Source: Membranipora membranacea
Lineage: Eukaryota > Bryozoa > Gymnolaemata > Cheilostomatida > Membraniporidae
Length of the DNA stretch: 64,000 nt
Assembly (NCBI GenBank): GCA_914767715.1
Contig: OU612070.1
Location: 1,443,501-1,507,500 of the forward strand
Direction of reading: 5' to 3'
Part shown: positions 24,431 to 36,835 of the stretch, piece after piece
How the letters are laid out: each line of letters starts with the position of its first letter
Numbering within the stretch: position 1 is the stretch's first letter
Notes under the pieces: generated by a model
What the model saw: the letters and a program-made list of their open reading frames with translations, nothing else
The model's database searches: none
Told to the model about the DNA's origin: nothing
Program-made: the position numbers and the translations under genes

Positions 24431-25244
24431 CACTCAGTAAATTACTTTCGCTGTACATTTAGACACCATCACTGTAAACAGTAATCTTCAGTTTAGTAGC
24501 TATAACTAGAACTATTTCAATGTACATGGCATAGACATCGATACATAGATGCCTAACCAGTATTTGCGGTTCTCATTATTACTGGTTAACCACAATCAGT
24601 GGTAGGGATAGCCTGATATCTTGATGAATTTCAATGTCCAGAAAAAATTCCTGTTACACCCAAATAGAAGTAAGGATAGTGGACTAGTTTTTCAGCTAGT
24701 CCATCTAATTTCATTCTTGAGAAAAACCCTACATATTTTTCTTATATACAGGCGATTGGCGAAAAGTGGGACAACTCCCAAGAGCGGTCTAGGTTTCTAT
24801 TGGCTCTATTTCTATAGTAAATGGCCATGAATTTGTCACCTTTACTGCTCATTCAGAATAAATCAGTCCCGCATCTGGCTCTTAAACTACTACAAAGTTC
24901 GCCGCCAGACATGTGAGGTTGTGTATAAATGTTATTCTGGCTCTGCCCCATGGGGTAAAGAAAAAATTAATAAGGTGGGGCAAAAACATTCAGTTATTAC
25001 TTGGTGTATATTGGAAGAGAATCATATTCATAATAATATATAAACACACAAAAAAACAAGAATTACTTTCCCTCGTGGGTTGTCGGATTAGATATCACAG
25101 AATAATAAGGAAAAAAAGTAACGATGAGTAATTAATTGAGGAAATAAAATTGATTGATACTGCGACTGAGTGTACTCTCACTTGCTGATCTTCACACCTT
25201 CTATTGACCATACTTGCCAAGTAATCTAAATACAAAATAGGGAG

Positions 25245-25412
25245 ATTCCATTTTACGGCGATACTGCACCACAACGTGGTGCTTCGAGGGTGCGAAGATC
25301 CCGAGTCAACCACCTGGGGGTTTGGGGGGCGATGCGAGCCCCCAACGGTGTACGGGGCGGAGCCTCGTCTGCAGAAGCTCTGAGAGCGTTTCCAGCCACT
25401 AGGAAGGGCTAA
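25245..25412. repeat. GC-rich repeat-like block
   Basis: A sharply GC-rich block in AT-rich surroundings, with runs such as CCTGGGGGTTTGGGGGGCGA and GGGGCGGAGCC. It looks like a SINE-type or satellite fragment, but no tRNA boxes were identified. Confidence 0.4.
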
Positions 25413-25504
25413 AAAGGTATATTTGACCCCAAATAATTTCATGTTTGTACTAGTACTAAAATATCAAACTGAGGTGAAAGACACTTTAAACAATTACAAT
25501 CAAT

Positions 25505-25605
25505 CCATGGGCCACTGGGACTCTTACATACATGCCTTTACTTTGTCAATGTCCAGTATCAAACACCCCATTGACAAAGTAGAGGCATGTAAGTCCCAGG
25601 GGCCT
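25505..25605. repeat. Hairpin element (MITE-like)
   Basis: Arms CTTTACTTTGTCAATG and CATTGACAAAGTAGAG continue outward as CTGGGACTCTTACATACATG and CATGTAAGTCCCAG around a short loop. A CCTGTC...GACAGG palindrome follows. Confidence 0.65.
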
Positions 25606-26213
25606 TGCCTGTCAAGACAGGCTACAAGTGCCCATGCACCATCAAGATCTGCAAATAATGTGCTCAGTCACAGACAGTGAGAATCCAGATAAGGTACTAT
25701 ATTCCTCTTCAACTAACATTAAATATGATTCAGTATTTGGTCAGAGCTTTGTTAAATTGTAGTGGACCTACCTTTGGAATTGTTAGGTTACTATTTCCCT
25801 TCACTTAAATTTAACTAGAGTAGACAGTACAAATTAATACTAAAAAATGTGTGATCTGAAAGGAAATGAAAACTAAATGTATGCACTTGACTAGCTACTT
25901 TATATTGTGACCAATGACAATCAGTGTTGTGAGTTATGAGAGGATGCTATTGGTCATTTATAATAATAGGCTGAATTTTAATTAAACAGGTAAATTTGTT
26001 AGGATTGTTTAATTTGATAATTCCTTTCAATTTTGTGTGCAAAGACCTTAACAGTAACTAGTCAACAACAACATGTGCTTGGATAACTATCAAAAAACTG
26101 CGATTGGACTGTTTTCTCTAAAATCTGGAGGAAACAGTGAGATTTACAAAAAGTGGGAGGTTGGTGTAAAAATCTGGAGGGTCACGCCTAAATCGGGAGA
26201 CTTGGCAAGTATG

Positions 26214-29200
26214 CTATTGACAGCACGGAACAAGTTGTTCAGTGAAAGATGCAGGTCCTGATATCTCCATATCATCCATTGTGAGGAGATTTCCTTTACT
26301 GTAACAGTTATACTTTCCTACCTCCTCCTCTGTTAACTCATAGTCCCACATGTTTATAAGAGCAACTCTACCCCTCCATGTCTGACTGGTTTCAAATCCG
26401 CCTACTGAAGTAAATCAATCTTATATAATATAATTCAGCAAGATATTATAGAATAGTATAGGTAATTCAAAATTTAAATTAATATTAATAATCATAACAT
26501 GATTAAATAATGACCTTGAGATATAATTACTATTTTTTATTTTCACATATGCTGAGAGGAACAGCTGCTGGTTGGCCCTTCCAACAAGCAGCAGGGTGAA
26601 TGAATCGCAAGTCGCCAACTTGTGTATGTCCATAATAATGTAACCAAGTATAAACAACCTCTGAGAAAAACAGCATTCGACAAAGATTGTTTTTGGGGGA
26701 TTTTTCCTGCACAGGTCAAATCGGTGATTTCGTTATTTTTTATCTGTAAAAACAGCAACAAATGTACATAAAAATTTTAACTCACGAGGGTTGTCTTGGT
26801 CCTGTAGTACGACCAGTCTTGCGCCTTCATCTATTGCCTGCTCAGATGTGTCAACAACGTCTATCCATAATTCCATTACTGATGAATCATATATACCTTA
26901 CCGGTGTACCACTATAAAATCAAAAGATTGTGCAATGAAATCTAAAACTGATTTTATTGTGAGTCAAGAGTCTAAACTTTATCACTTATTTATTTGAATT
27001 AAGTAAATATTAAGGCCTTGTTGTCAGTCCAGCAGGGTGTCTGCCAGTCAGAATAGATAAGATTTAAGTTATTTCAACCCTGACATAGAGCATTAAAATG
27101 CTGTTGCTAATTGGAGCGATTTGAAATTCAGTGGCCAGTAACTTGTTTGTTGTGACACATAAAAAATATCTATTCAAAAAGGGTTGACCAGCATCAGATA
27201 GCATACTAGATGAAAAAATGACTAGTATTTTGATTTTCGGCATACAGGAATTATAGAGGTCAATCGCTTGACTCTATCTATGTACAATCATACCCGCATG
27301 TTCCCACTTTTCTTCCAAGTGAAGCAATGCTTTTTCCATCCGAGTAGCCTTTTATTGTATTCTTCTGTAGTCTTGTTTAAATTATCGTAAACACCGTGAC
27401 CATTTCTCAGCAGAGTTATGTCCCCCTTTGCCTCAAATCCAATCGCAAATTCATTAGCTTTATAAATAATTTTACTTGGAATACCTACAAAGCATAATAA
27501 AAACAATAATTACATCGTATCAACAAAATAGATCATGGCAGTTGAGCAACATCAAAAATTGAATATTTCTGTCTCACTCCTCATACAATGAAATCGTGAG
27601 TTTGGACAGTATAAACCAGCTACACATGTCACACTAGGTACGGCAGTTTATCTTTTCTTCTCATGCGTGAATGGAATGATGATGGTTGCAGAAGACACCT
27701 TTTGATTAGTGCCTGTTTCAGTTTCTGGCAGCTTGCTGCACACTCACGATTAGGAGGTCCACCATGGCCTCACCTATAGGATGCACTCTAGCTTGCTAGG
27801 ATGTATCACACTCTCAGTATGAGGAATCAGAGCAACTTGCGTCCCTTTGTAGGGGCAGCCCAACCTCTGTTTTGTCATTAACAGGGGGACGTAGAACATT
27901 TGTGTCTCGCAAAGGAAGAAGATTATATTACTCCCGGGGTCAACGTCTTACCAGTTTTAACTGCCAGGCTGATGATCCAATCCTGAAACCCTTCATCATC
28001 CACTTCTGTGTATAACCACATACATATAGATAACTCATCTAGGGCCGTCAGCTTCTTGGCAGCGTATAAAAATGTATCATTCCTGACCTCCTGGGTGTAA
28101 ACTGCTACTTGTTTGTAATGAGTGCATGGGGTAGCTTCTAAAAGTTAACTATTTTATTATACCACATGTATACAACATATCAAAACAAAAGTTTATAATA
28201 AATTATTATCAAAATACATGTATTTTATAATATACAGCACAATGATTTAGCAGAGTGGCATAACATTATTGAATTGTGTTATATCATCAATTTGCATTCG
28301 ACAGTCCAGGTTCTTTATTGATGTTTTGGATTTTGAGTTAGAAATTGTATTAGGCAGCTTGTTGTATTCAGTTTGATATCATCTTTTTTACCAACAAAAA
28401 ATCATAGAAAAACGAGATCCTTTTAAAATGTAATGTAATTTTCAAACTCAAACAATTGAAAGCTCAAATAAACTCCATCAGATTTGTGGTTTGAAAATCG
28501 CTACAGATTCATTAGATTTTTAGTGAGCGACTACCGTTGATTTTTTTTTTTTAAATCAGTTCGAAACTGTTATCAAAGTCATGGCACGAGAAAATCCAAT
28601 TTTGGAATTCTTTATGTATGCTCTCATTTAATATCAGTTTGTGACGGTCGACCAGCCCCAACAGGTAGTTGATTTTGAGCTATGAGCCTCACTTTGGCTG
28701 TATATGGTGTCCTCTCTTTAATTTCTCAATGATGAATGGACATGTAAGAGATAAACCTAAGTCTCAGATTATAGTATTATTGATCTGTTTGTGATGATTA
28801 CCTTATTAATTGAAGGATCAGTGCGCATTTGCATTGCATTTCACTCACAGATACAATACGATACTACACTGTCATTTTCATTGACAATTGTGCTACAACT
28901 TTAATTTCTTTAGTTTTCTGTTGTGTTTTCTATCGCTTCATGATAACTTTGTTCACTGATTATGTCAGACTGCAATGAAAAACATAGAAGTAAATACCAA
29001 AAAATAAATCACATAGCTTAGTAACATATCTTACCTGATTGAAGTGCCATCATGATTGAGACGAGTCCTACTAATACTACATTGAGAAATATCAGTGTAA
29101 GTAACAGCAATCCAGTCACCAAACCTAGTCTGAATTTTTTATTTATCTTGTTTTTTACAGGAATCGTTGTGTTTTCTATCCTTGCTTTGTTCCCTGAAAC

Positions 29201-29302
29201 AGGTTTTCTGATGGTTGAATTTGATTGAGAAGCCATATCAATATATTGTTTTGGCCCTTCATAGTCCTCAATGCAGTCATAATCATGCTCACGTCCCTCC
29301 AT
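26214..29302 (-). CDS. Type II transmembrane pentraxin-domain protein
   Basis: Exons, minus strand: 29302-29035, 28137-27952, 27484-27308 (or 27294), 26878-26786, 26404-26214; about 308 residues. A 65-residue cytoplasmic N-terminus precedes one membrane helix (LVTGLLLLTLIFLNVVLVGL). The extracellular part is pentraxin-like: NDTFLYAAKKLTALDELSI, CMWLYTE, KKHCFTWKK (the family Cys-x-Ser/Thr-Trp core), LVVLQDQDNPLGGF (family GQDQDS..GGF calcium-site region), WRGRVALINMWDYELTEEEV and a closing Cys-containing segment. Soluble pentraxins are calcium-dependent pattern-recognition lectins, so a cell-surface lectin or receptor is inferred. The exon 3 donor is ambiguous. The stronger GTATGA donor (exon edge 27294) gives a stop after joining, while a weak GTGGGA donor 14 nt upstream (edge 27308) keeps the frame. 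No signal peptide is needed in this topology. Confidence 0.82.
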
Positions 29303-29715
29303 TACGATCTCTGTGAGTGTTATGAATCATAAGCTCAATGCCATCTCTTTTCTATCAATTGTAACAAGGAGTGAGAGTCCTGAAGGGTAACAGTGGACAT
29401 TGCCAACATCTTCCTTATAGTTTTCCTCAATTAAACTCTTTACTTGGTCGAAATAAATCATTATTGTGCTTGTGAAGGTATGTAGTTCCTTAAACTATTT
29501 GTCCATACAGCAGTTTCATTGGCTAGTATTTTCATCACGATATGCAGTTCATTGAACTAATTTGAAATTCCACAAGAATTTTTCGTTTAATAGCCAACTG
29601 GATTTTCCTCTTTGCGTAAACTATAATGGCCTACCTCTGTGTGATATGTGGTTGAGCTAATGGTGTATCTGGCCTGTTTTCAAATGAGGCAATAGTTCAA
29701 GAGGAACTTTTCATT
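29303..29715. other. Upstream region of the pentraxin gene
   Basis: No exon seen. The sequence presumably holds the pentraxin promoter and 5'UTR. No clear TATA box noticed. Confidence 0.3.
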
Positions 29716-29945
29716 CCATAGATCAGATGATTACTGGCAGGATCAACCAGATAGCGCCACCGTCCTTCTCCGCTGAGGGAGGAGGAGGTGACACGGGCTC
29801 CGCGCGTCCACAACCGCGGCCACCGAGATCGCCTTGTCACAGGCTCTTGTTCGGCTGCGCTGGCTGTGAGATCTTGGAGACGACTGACCGCGAGCGCCGA
29901 CGTGACGGCCTTTACCAAAGGCCGCCGTGTCGTACTTGCGTACAG
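29716..29945 (-). pseudogene. rDNA fragment: 5' end of 18S rRNA with external transcribed spacer
   Basis: Minus strand: TCTGGTTGATCCTGCCAGTA at about 29732-29751 matches the near-universal 18S start (CTGGTTGATCCTGCCAGTA). The 18S match ends within about 20 bases after it. The roughly 190 bases upstream, at higher coordinates, are strongly GC-rich, as expected of a 5'ETS and unlike the flanks. It appears to be an isolated insert of the ETS/18S junction, not a working rRNA gene. ORFs crossing it are shadows. Confidence 0.7.
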
Positions 29946-30289
29946 TGAATTGTTCTATATTTAGCCATACATGTAATGTATTTGTACAGTGAGTAATTAC
30001 AGAGACAGGAGAGGACAACTTGCTCTGCGTAATGAGATGTTTATCGTTTGACTTATTATCTAAATCAATCATTATATTCTAACTTATCTCCCTTCAGTGT
30101 AGACACATAAGGTTATGTCGATGACTGTTCCGGTTATCAACATAATGTTCAGTTTGGAAGCTGCAGAGCTATAGAATGAAGAGTAGGTCAACAAAATTTT
30201 GCTTTTGATGACATTATATTACACCATTTAAGTGAAGCAGTTTTTATCAATACAGATAGCAGAATCACAGGTTATCACTTCACCATAAA

Positions 30290-30665
30290 CTACTGCTGCC
30301 ACTCATCAAATTGTGCTCATTGAATTCTTTATAGCTCCTAGATAACTAATTGAGGCTTTAATCTCAGAACTGTCACCTAACGGGCAAATAATTTGCAAGA
30401 AATTCGAGAAGATTCAAAATCAGGGTATGAAATTGATGCGCTGGCTGATGACCCCATTAATTTCCTCAAGTAAGGCAGTAACTACTGCACAATATGTGGT
30501 AGATAATTAATTTCATACCCTGATTTTTACCATCAGTTTGTGCAAATTATATGCCCATTAAAGTGACAACACTGAGTTTGCAGCCTCATAATAGTAGTTT
30601 TGAGCTATACAGAATTCAATAAGCACACATTTGCCTGTGTGGCAGCAGTGTTTTAAGTTAGCCAT
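30290..30665. mobile_element. MITE-like element with long inverted repeats
   Basis: Imperfect arms of about 150 bp (about 30290-30440 and 30515-30665) pair through CTGCTGCCAC/GTGGCAGCAG, TCATTGAATTCT/AGAATTCAATAA and CAGGGTATGAAATT/AATTTCATACCCTG. No coding capacity. Confidence 0.7.
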
Positions 30666-31163
30666 AACAGTCTGCCCCATATCTCTTGAAAACCCCCTGA
30701 ATTTATCATTTTTTGAAACTCTGTGTCATATTCTGGAAAACTGGAAATGCTAGTATAGAACTGAGAGATACCCTAATAGTATTGTAAAGATTAATGGCAA
30801 TCCCTAATGTGCTGTACAAATAAAATTGGCTTCTTTTAATCCTTTGATAAAATGGCAGGTGAATAACCCTAAAGAGAGATATCAGCCTTTAAATGCTGTG
30901 CCAGTATTAAGTGCATGACAATAGATTTTCTATCGTGGACCCACAGTGGAGAGCTGGAGGAGGAGTGGTCTTATGGCAGTGGATTGTCGTCGTGGGGATA
31001 TTTTATATCACAATTCACACCTACAGACTCTTATGAGAAAGACTTAGTACACTACAGTCAAAGAAAAATTGTGTAAATGTAAATTGCCATGTGTACTACT
31101 TAGCTTTAGACTTATTTTGGCAAATAAAGGATGTACTTGTATATTATGACATTAAGTAGGAGT
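30666..31163. other. Intergenic stretch, nothing recognised
   Basis: No ORF, RNA gene or repeat recognised. Confidence 0.4.
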
Positions 31164-32965
31164 GTTGAACCCACAAACGTCGCAAACGTCAAAACGTCGC
31201 AATCTAGCGTTCCACAAACGTCGCAATCTAGCGTTCCACTAACGTCGCAATCCCAAAAACGACGCAACGAAGAGTTTTTATAACGTCGCAAACCCACAAA
31301 CGTCACAATTTTTTAAACGTCGCAATAGCTCGAACCCACTAACGTCGCAAACGTCGCAACTCAACTAAAATGCCGAGTTTTCTTCTCATTTGATGCAAAT
31401 TGGTGATGATAATATGTTGCGAGATGTAGATAGGAGCATACGAATTTCAATACACGGTGGGGAGTTGAATATCAACGTTATAATATTGTGCTATGGATAA
31501 TTGTTGAGTATTTTTCAAGTCATTTTGAATCATTTTTTCACTTTTTTTATTGTTACCTCAGAATCAAATTATGCTGTCATAAAAGGGACCCTAATCAGCA
31601 TCTAGCAGATAAAGTGACATACCAATTGGTAGAGGATACAGATTTCAAAACACTATGGGAGTGAAAATATTAAGGATATTGTACCAATTTCTATCAGAGA
31701 AAAACTTTGAACTTCCTAGACTCATGACAAAACTTGTTACCTCAGAATTCATTACTGCTGTCTTATACAGGATGCTTATCAGGGTTTAGCACAAGTAAGG
31801 CGAATATCTGCATACATGTCAAGCTTGAAATATACCGTCATGTTTGATATAGGCTATGCTTGAAGTATGATTTTACACTACTTCGAATACCAGAAATAGG
31901 AAAAAAATATGAAATTTATGCATGAACCGCTTCATCTCTTTATGAATTATCCTTCATCTACTAACTAAGGAGCTTTTCCCAAGATGAAACTTCATGGTTT
32001 TCATATAAATTTGATGATAATAAAACCTAAACTGGATACCATATGAAGCATTAGCATACAATTGGTGGCGATTTTAGAACATTGCATTGGGTAATGGCAA
32101 TTGTGTTTTTATCACTCTGTAATCTAGAGTGCTCGAGCACCTTTGAACAAGATTTTGAGCTTGTCGTTTTTCAATGTTTAAGTCTTATAAAAATTTGAAT
32201 GTACCACAATAGGTTGTAGACTGAAATGCAGATTGTAAACTCATATCCTGGTCAAAGAAATTTGAGTTATTGGCAGGGACCTTGACTGTGGACTGCAGGT
32301 CAATGATAGTGCAACTGCATATTTACAGAATTTAATATCGCTTTGTGACCAAGGGGCTCATTGTCAATATAATATATGAGTTTCCCTATAAAATTCAAGA
32401 CAAATTCTAAATTCTCAATATACTTTGGTTTAGGAATTCCATAGATATGCATTATGGGATGTGTTATCCTCTTAAATTTTATTGATTCGTTATTGTTTAC
32501 TCTCTGAAATAGAAGTCTTCAAAGTGCTGCTTCTTGAAAGAACATGGCAAACAGTAGCCTGTCTCGACAAGCATTGCTAGAAGGAGAGGGAACCCCCTCC
32601 GGCAAAGCTTGTCAAGACAGGGTAAGGAGCCAGCAAATTTTTTTATCGTGATTCGCTTGTTTAGTAATGAAATCAATTGATAAAATCTGCAGTTCAACTA
32701 TGCCTGGGTACCCAAAAGCCATTATCCTACCTCTAAAAATGCAACCTGACTTTTTCTATCTAGCCAGCAGGTGAAACAGTGTCTATCTATTCTACCTATA
32801 CATACAGTGGGCTGCCTACTACCTATGGTATGGAGGAGGGGTCAATGAATAAAATAAAAAAGAGCTAAGTAGATCTGCTGTAGCCATATTCTACTGATTA
32901 TCCATTATCCATAAATCAAACATGGTCAGCCAACGCCTACATCATATATATATAAATGCATATAT

Positions 32966-33001
<36 letters not shown>

Positions 33002-33996
33002 TTATTACTATATATATACAAATTTATGTGTGTATATATATAAGACAAAGTATTCACATGGCACACAATATTGTCTAGGCACACAGGTTTTTGCTTCCAT
33101 TGATCAAACTTCACAATAAACACGCTCAGGGCTCTCAGATGGTTGTTCATGTGCATCTGTTTGTAACCAAGGTTAATTTATTTCCAACCAGGGAGAATGG
33201 GCTTACTGTCTACCATAACATTTTATCTCATAAGTAGGATGTAGAAAAATAGTTATGAGTTATCCTACTTTAATTTGTGAGGGAGCAACTCCCATTGAAA
33301 TGAAAATTATCCGAGCATCGTCGATCCTTACAATGCAACAGCTCAAGCTTACATGGCACGTGATATAAAAAAAGTTTGACTTGATTCATATGGGAAAAAC
33401 CAAAGCGTTTCATCATGGAAATGATGTAAGAATTTTTTTTCATCAATGATTTAAGGCTATGTCAGTAAGAGGAAAAAATATAGCACTCAATCCACCTGTG
33501 TCAATACCTCTTGATGACTTCAAACATCGGCTAAATCAAACATTAAGGCACATTACAAATTTTTATGTCACTTTATCTGCTAGATGTTGGTTAGCATCCC
33601 TTTTATGACAGCATTGATGGATGCTGAGGTAACAATACAAAAAGTGAAAAAGATGATTCAAATAACTTGAAAAATCCTCAACAATTATCCATAGCACAAT
33701 ATATAATATTGATATTCAATTCCCCACCGTGTTTTGAAAATCCTATGCTCCTATCTACTTCTCGAAACAAATCATCATCACCAATTTGCATCAAATGAGA
33801 AGACAACTTGGCATTTCTGTTGAGTTGCGACATTTGCGACGTTAGTGGGTTCGAGCTATTGCGACGTTTAAAAAATTTCGACGTTTGTGGGTTTGCGACG
33901 TTATAAAAAACCTTCGTTGCGACGTTTTTGGGATTGCGACGTTAGTGGAACGCTAGATTGCGACGTTTCGACGTTTGCGACGTTTGTGGGTTCAAC
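31164..33996. mobile_element. 2.8-kb TIR element with ACGTCGCAA-rich termini
   Basis: Ends are GTTGAACCCACAAACGTCGC and its reverse complement. The inverted arms run about 450 bp (31164-31625 and 33555-33996). Their outer 200 bp consist of iterated CACAAACGTCGCAA / CACTAACGTCGCAA units, and the inner parts are unique (for example CATTTGATGCAAATTGGTGATGA). The 1.9-kb interior has no recognisable transposase and holds a TA microsatellite and a CCTGTC/GACAGG hairpin near 32560. It is probably a non-autonomous DNA transposon of the foldback type. No clean target-site duplication was found; the flanks share only AGGAG. Confidence 0.8.
32944..33018. repeat. TA microsatellite
   Basis: Nearly pure TA dinucleotide run inside the TIR element. 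The ORF over it is an artefact of the repeat. Confidence 0.95.
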
Positions 33997-34984
33997 AAGG
34001 AGGAAAAGTTTGATTTAAGTAATGAAATTAATGGCTAGCTAACACTTAGTCATTCCCTTGTCTTTACATAAGCTCCCACCTTAGATTGTTGCTAGCTAGC
34101 CAATATTGATTCACCCCTACCAGAGCCTAGGATTTTTTCTTTTAGATAAAAAAGCTACAAAATACTGAGAAAACAAACTCTCCAGACAGACCACCATGAA
34201 AAATCAACTTTCCACCCTCAAGCAGTGTTGGCCTAAAGCTATCTAAAGAATACAAATTGTGAGAAGATAATCTTGAATCAGATTGAAAACCTTCCGACCT
34301 TCTCTCCAAAATTACTAATAACCTAGTGTCCAGTCCTACTTTGTGTCGCTGTGAGAGATATAAAGATAAATGTGACCCCGCAAGCCACATCATCCTATTC
34401 CACATATTCATTATACATGTCATCTGGATCATTGGATGAATATTAGTTAATGCAAATATTGGTGAACAAAGCAGCAACAAAATTGAATGTGTGTGACAAA
34501 GATGCAAAGATGACACTGGCTAACTTTGCTGTAGGCCTATGTTGCGTCATTTACCATATTAATCATTTAGCTGCAGTTTAATAGTTTTGGACAAGCAAAC
34601 CATGTTAGTTAGCGATTCTTTCAAAAAGTTCATCAAACTAGTAAACTACACTACATGCTAATAATTTCTTGAGACCTACTACTTTGATAAAAAATCAGTG
34701 ACTGCTAGATAGCCTTTGCAGTTTACATAAAATTGCCAAAACCAATATACTTTTCATAATTTACCAAGACTGGTGGTCATGTTTTTTATCAAAGTTTTAA
34801 ATTTAACTATTGTATCATAATGATCTTGATGTGATTGTTTCTGTCTTTGTTGACGTTACCACTGCCGTGACACAAGTTGGGTTCACTTAAAAAGGATTTG
34901 AATTGAAAGTCACCGCAATATAGGATATATGACATCACGTAAAATCTCATAACGGCAAAGTAATAACAACTTGTGCCAGCCATA
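33997..34984. other. Intergenic stretch between two inverted-repeat elements
   Basis: A 124-codon minus-strand ORF (34142-34516) begins with a hydrophobic stretch but resembles no family I know and shows no supporting splice structure. Nothing else seen. Confidence 0.35.
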
Positions 34985-35377
34985 CCACTACCGTTTAATC
35001 CTGCAATTCATTGTGAGGATTAAATTTTGGTATAACATACAGAACCACTTGTCAGGAAAAATAGAGGCCACCCTATAAAATCCCATAACGATGAGGCATC
35101 AACAATATATGTCACTACCATTTAATCCTTTAATACAACGTCAGGATTTAACTTTGATATAAAATCGAAATTAAACAAAATACGAACAAAAGAAGATGCT
35201 CGTTAGGTTCAGTAAATAACTCTGCCTCTTGTGAGCGGGTAGGTTACCGATCACTGAAATACAAAGTGTGAGCGACACTAAGGCATCATTTACAGACAGA
35301 CCAGCCAACTTTGACCAGGCAGTTTTACCACAAAAACAGTTTCAGCCCGCTTTACACACCAATATCACATCTGACTG

Positions 35378-35406
35378 AGATAGAGAGAGAGAGAGAGAGA
35401 GAGAGC
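35378..35406. repeat. GA microsatellite
   Basis: AGAGAG run at the inner edge of the left arm of the inverted-repeat element. Confidence 0.9.
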
Positions 35407-36110
35407 TAGAGATCGGATAAGGAATACTCATTTATCAGGTACAGCGAATGGGAAAACTTCTATTGTGTCATCTTTGTACGCTGTCCTAATATGACAGCTG
35501 GTTCTCTTAGTCATAGTGACATATGATAGCAGGTTCTCTACCTTGTACAGTGATCTCAGTATCGCCAATTATATTTGGGCATTAAACCAATTTTTTAGGT
35601 CAGGTAATCAGAGAGAATTGAATTTGTGTGGTCTTTGTAATTTAAATCATAATTAAAAAAAATCACATGCAAAGATAAAAAAAAGGATTTGTATATGATG
35701 AAACAAGTACAACTTAGTAGTAAAAGTTATCTTGAAACAGCCAATGTTTACTGCTCATTGCAAATTTTATTAGATATCCCGCCTCTTTCTCCATGGCGTC
35801 TACCCAAGGTTTTATCGAGTTTTCTATTTTTGGAGTTGCTCCCCTTCGAGCTTCCCCAATATTAATGGAGGGAATCCGAAACGCAAGCAACATAGATTAA
35901 GCTTGATATAGTGTTCGATAGGTATATATATATTGGCAAAACATCAAACAATATCATGTATTGGAACATCTACCAACATTAATGGTCCACAACATATTTA
36001 AGGCTAGCTTAGCTAGTCTGTGAGTTTATGTTACACCATTTACTATTTTAGTTACGAAAATTCATCTGTACCAGTTCAAAGCTGAATAACCGGAAACACC
36101 AACAATCAGA

Positions 36111-36475
36111 ATGCCACATTCATATGGTGATGCAAGAGGCCTTCCATCAGATCGACCTGACAGTCCAAGCAAAGACCAAGTGTCGACCCTCACCAACCTT
36201 ACCAACAAACAAGACTATCTCTTCCCCACTACCAGCAATGAGAGCTTTCTCAGTAAGCTACATAGCGCTGATACTATGTACCATAGGTCCGCCTATGAAT
36301 GGCCGTACACAAGTGGACTTAAGACTACAGACACCTCTGCCTATTGGGACATGTCTACTCCCGCTGCCGCTGGATCGTGGTTTAGTGATATGACAGCACC
36401 TGCTCCAATAATGTCATACTCCACTCACTACAATCCTGCTGAGATAAACTATGCTCAGCTCACATCTAGTACTCA
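36111..36475 (+). pseudogene. Exon-like ORF, transcription-factor-type N-terminus, cut by a LINE fragment
   Basis: The frame opens with ATG at 36111 and runs about 120 codons rich in Ser, Thr, Pro and Tyr (PHSYGDARGLPSDRPDSPSK; AGSWFSDMTAPAPIMSYSTH; YNPAEINYAQLTSS). At about 36475 it passes directly into antisense LINE sequence; the last 27 codons of the open frame are LINE. Its composition looks like the disordered activation region of a developmental transcription factor, but no DNA-binding domain is present, so the family cannot be named. A TATATATATATTGG stretch lies about 180 bp upstream. It sits wholly between the arms of the inverted-repeat element. It could be a captured first exon, or a real first exon whose gene was disrupted. 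Confidence 0.4.
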
Positions 36476-36835
36476 TAAGTCCTTAAGTTTCTTTATCATT
36501 TCTACTGGGAGCTCATCAGGTCCCTTCGCTTTATTCAATTTCATCCTTCCTATCTGATTTCCTACTTCCTCCTCCGAGATGTCCTCAGCTGGCCCCTGTA
36601 CTGGCGTTTTGTTCTTGGTGTTTAGCAGCTTGTTGAAATACTCTTTCCATCTTTCTTTGATGTCCTTATCTTCACTCATGATCGTTCCTTGTTCATCTTT
36701 GATGAATACTATCCTATCTATGTCCTTTGATCTCCCTTGTGTTGTACGTGCTGACTTATAAATTTTCTTCGGGCCATTTTCTTCTAGATCTTTATACAAA
36801 TCTTCATAACCTGTCTCTTTCGCTATAATATGTCA
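36473..36835 (-). mobile_element. Internal fragment of an RTE-like LINE
   Basis: Minus strand: the frame encodes the linker between endonuclease and reverse transcriptase, with KDIKERWKEYFNKLLN, EDISEEEVGNQIGRMKLNKA and KGPDELPVEMIK. Both the 5' domains and the catalytic RT motifs are missing. Loss of both ends is unlike ordinary LINE 5' truncation and fits a captured piece. Confidence 0.8.

Noticed and set aside
26919-26928. 10-bp microexon for the pentraxin gene
   Set aside because: Phases and sites fit, but the following intron would be only 23 bp, too short for normal splicing in animals.
29727-30072. Arg/Pro-rich ORFs on both strands
   Set aside because: GC-rich rDNA spacer fragment, no protein family.
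31164-31380. Possible CRISPR-like array of ACGTCGCAA units
   Set aside because: Spacing is irregular, units form inverted arms of a transposon, and the genome is eukaryotic.
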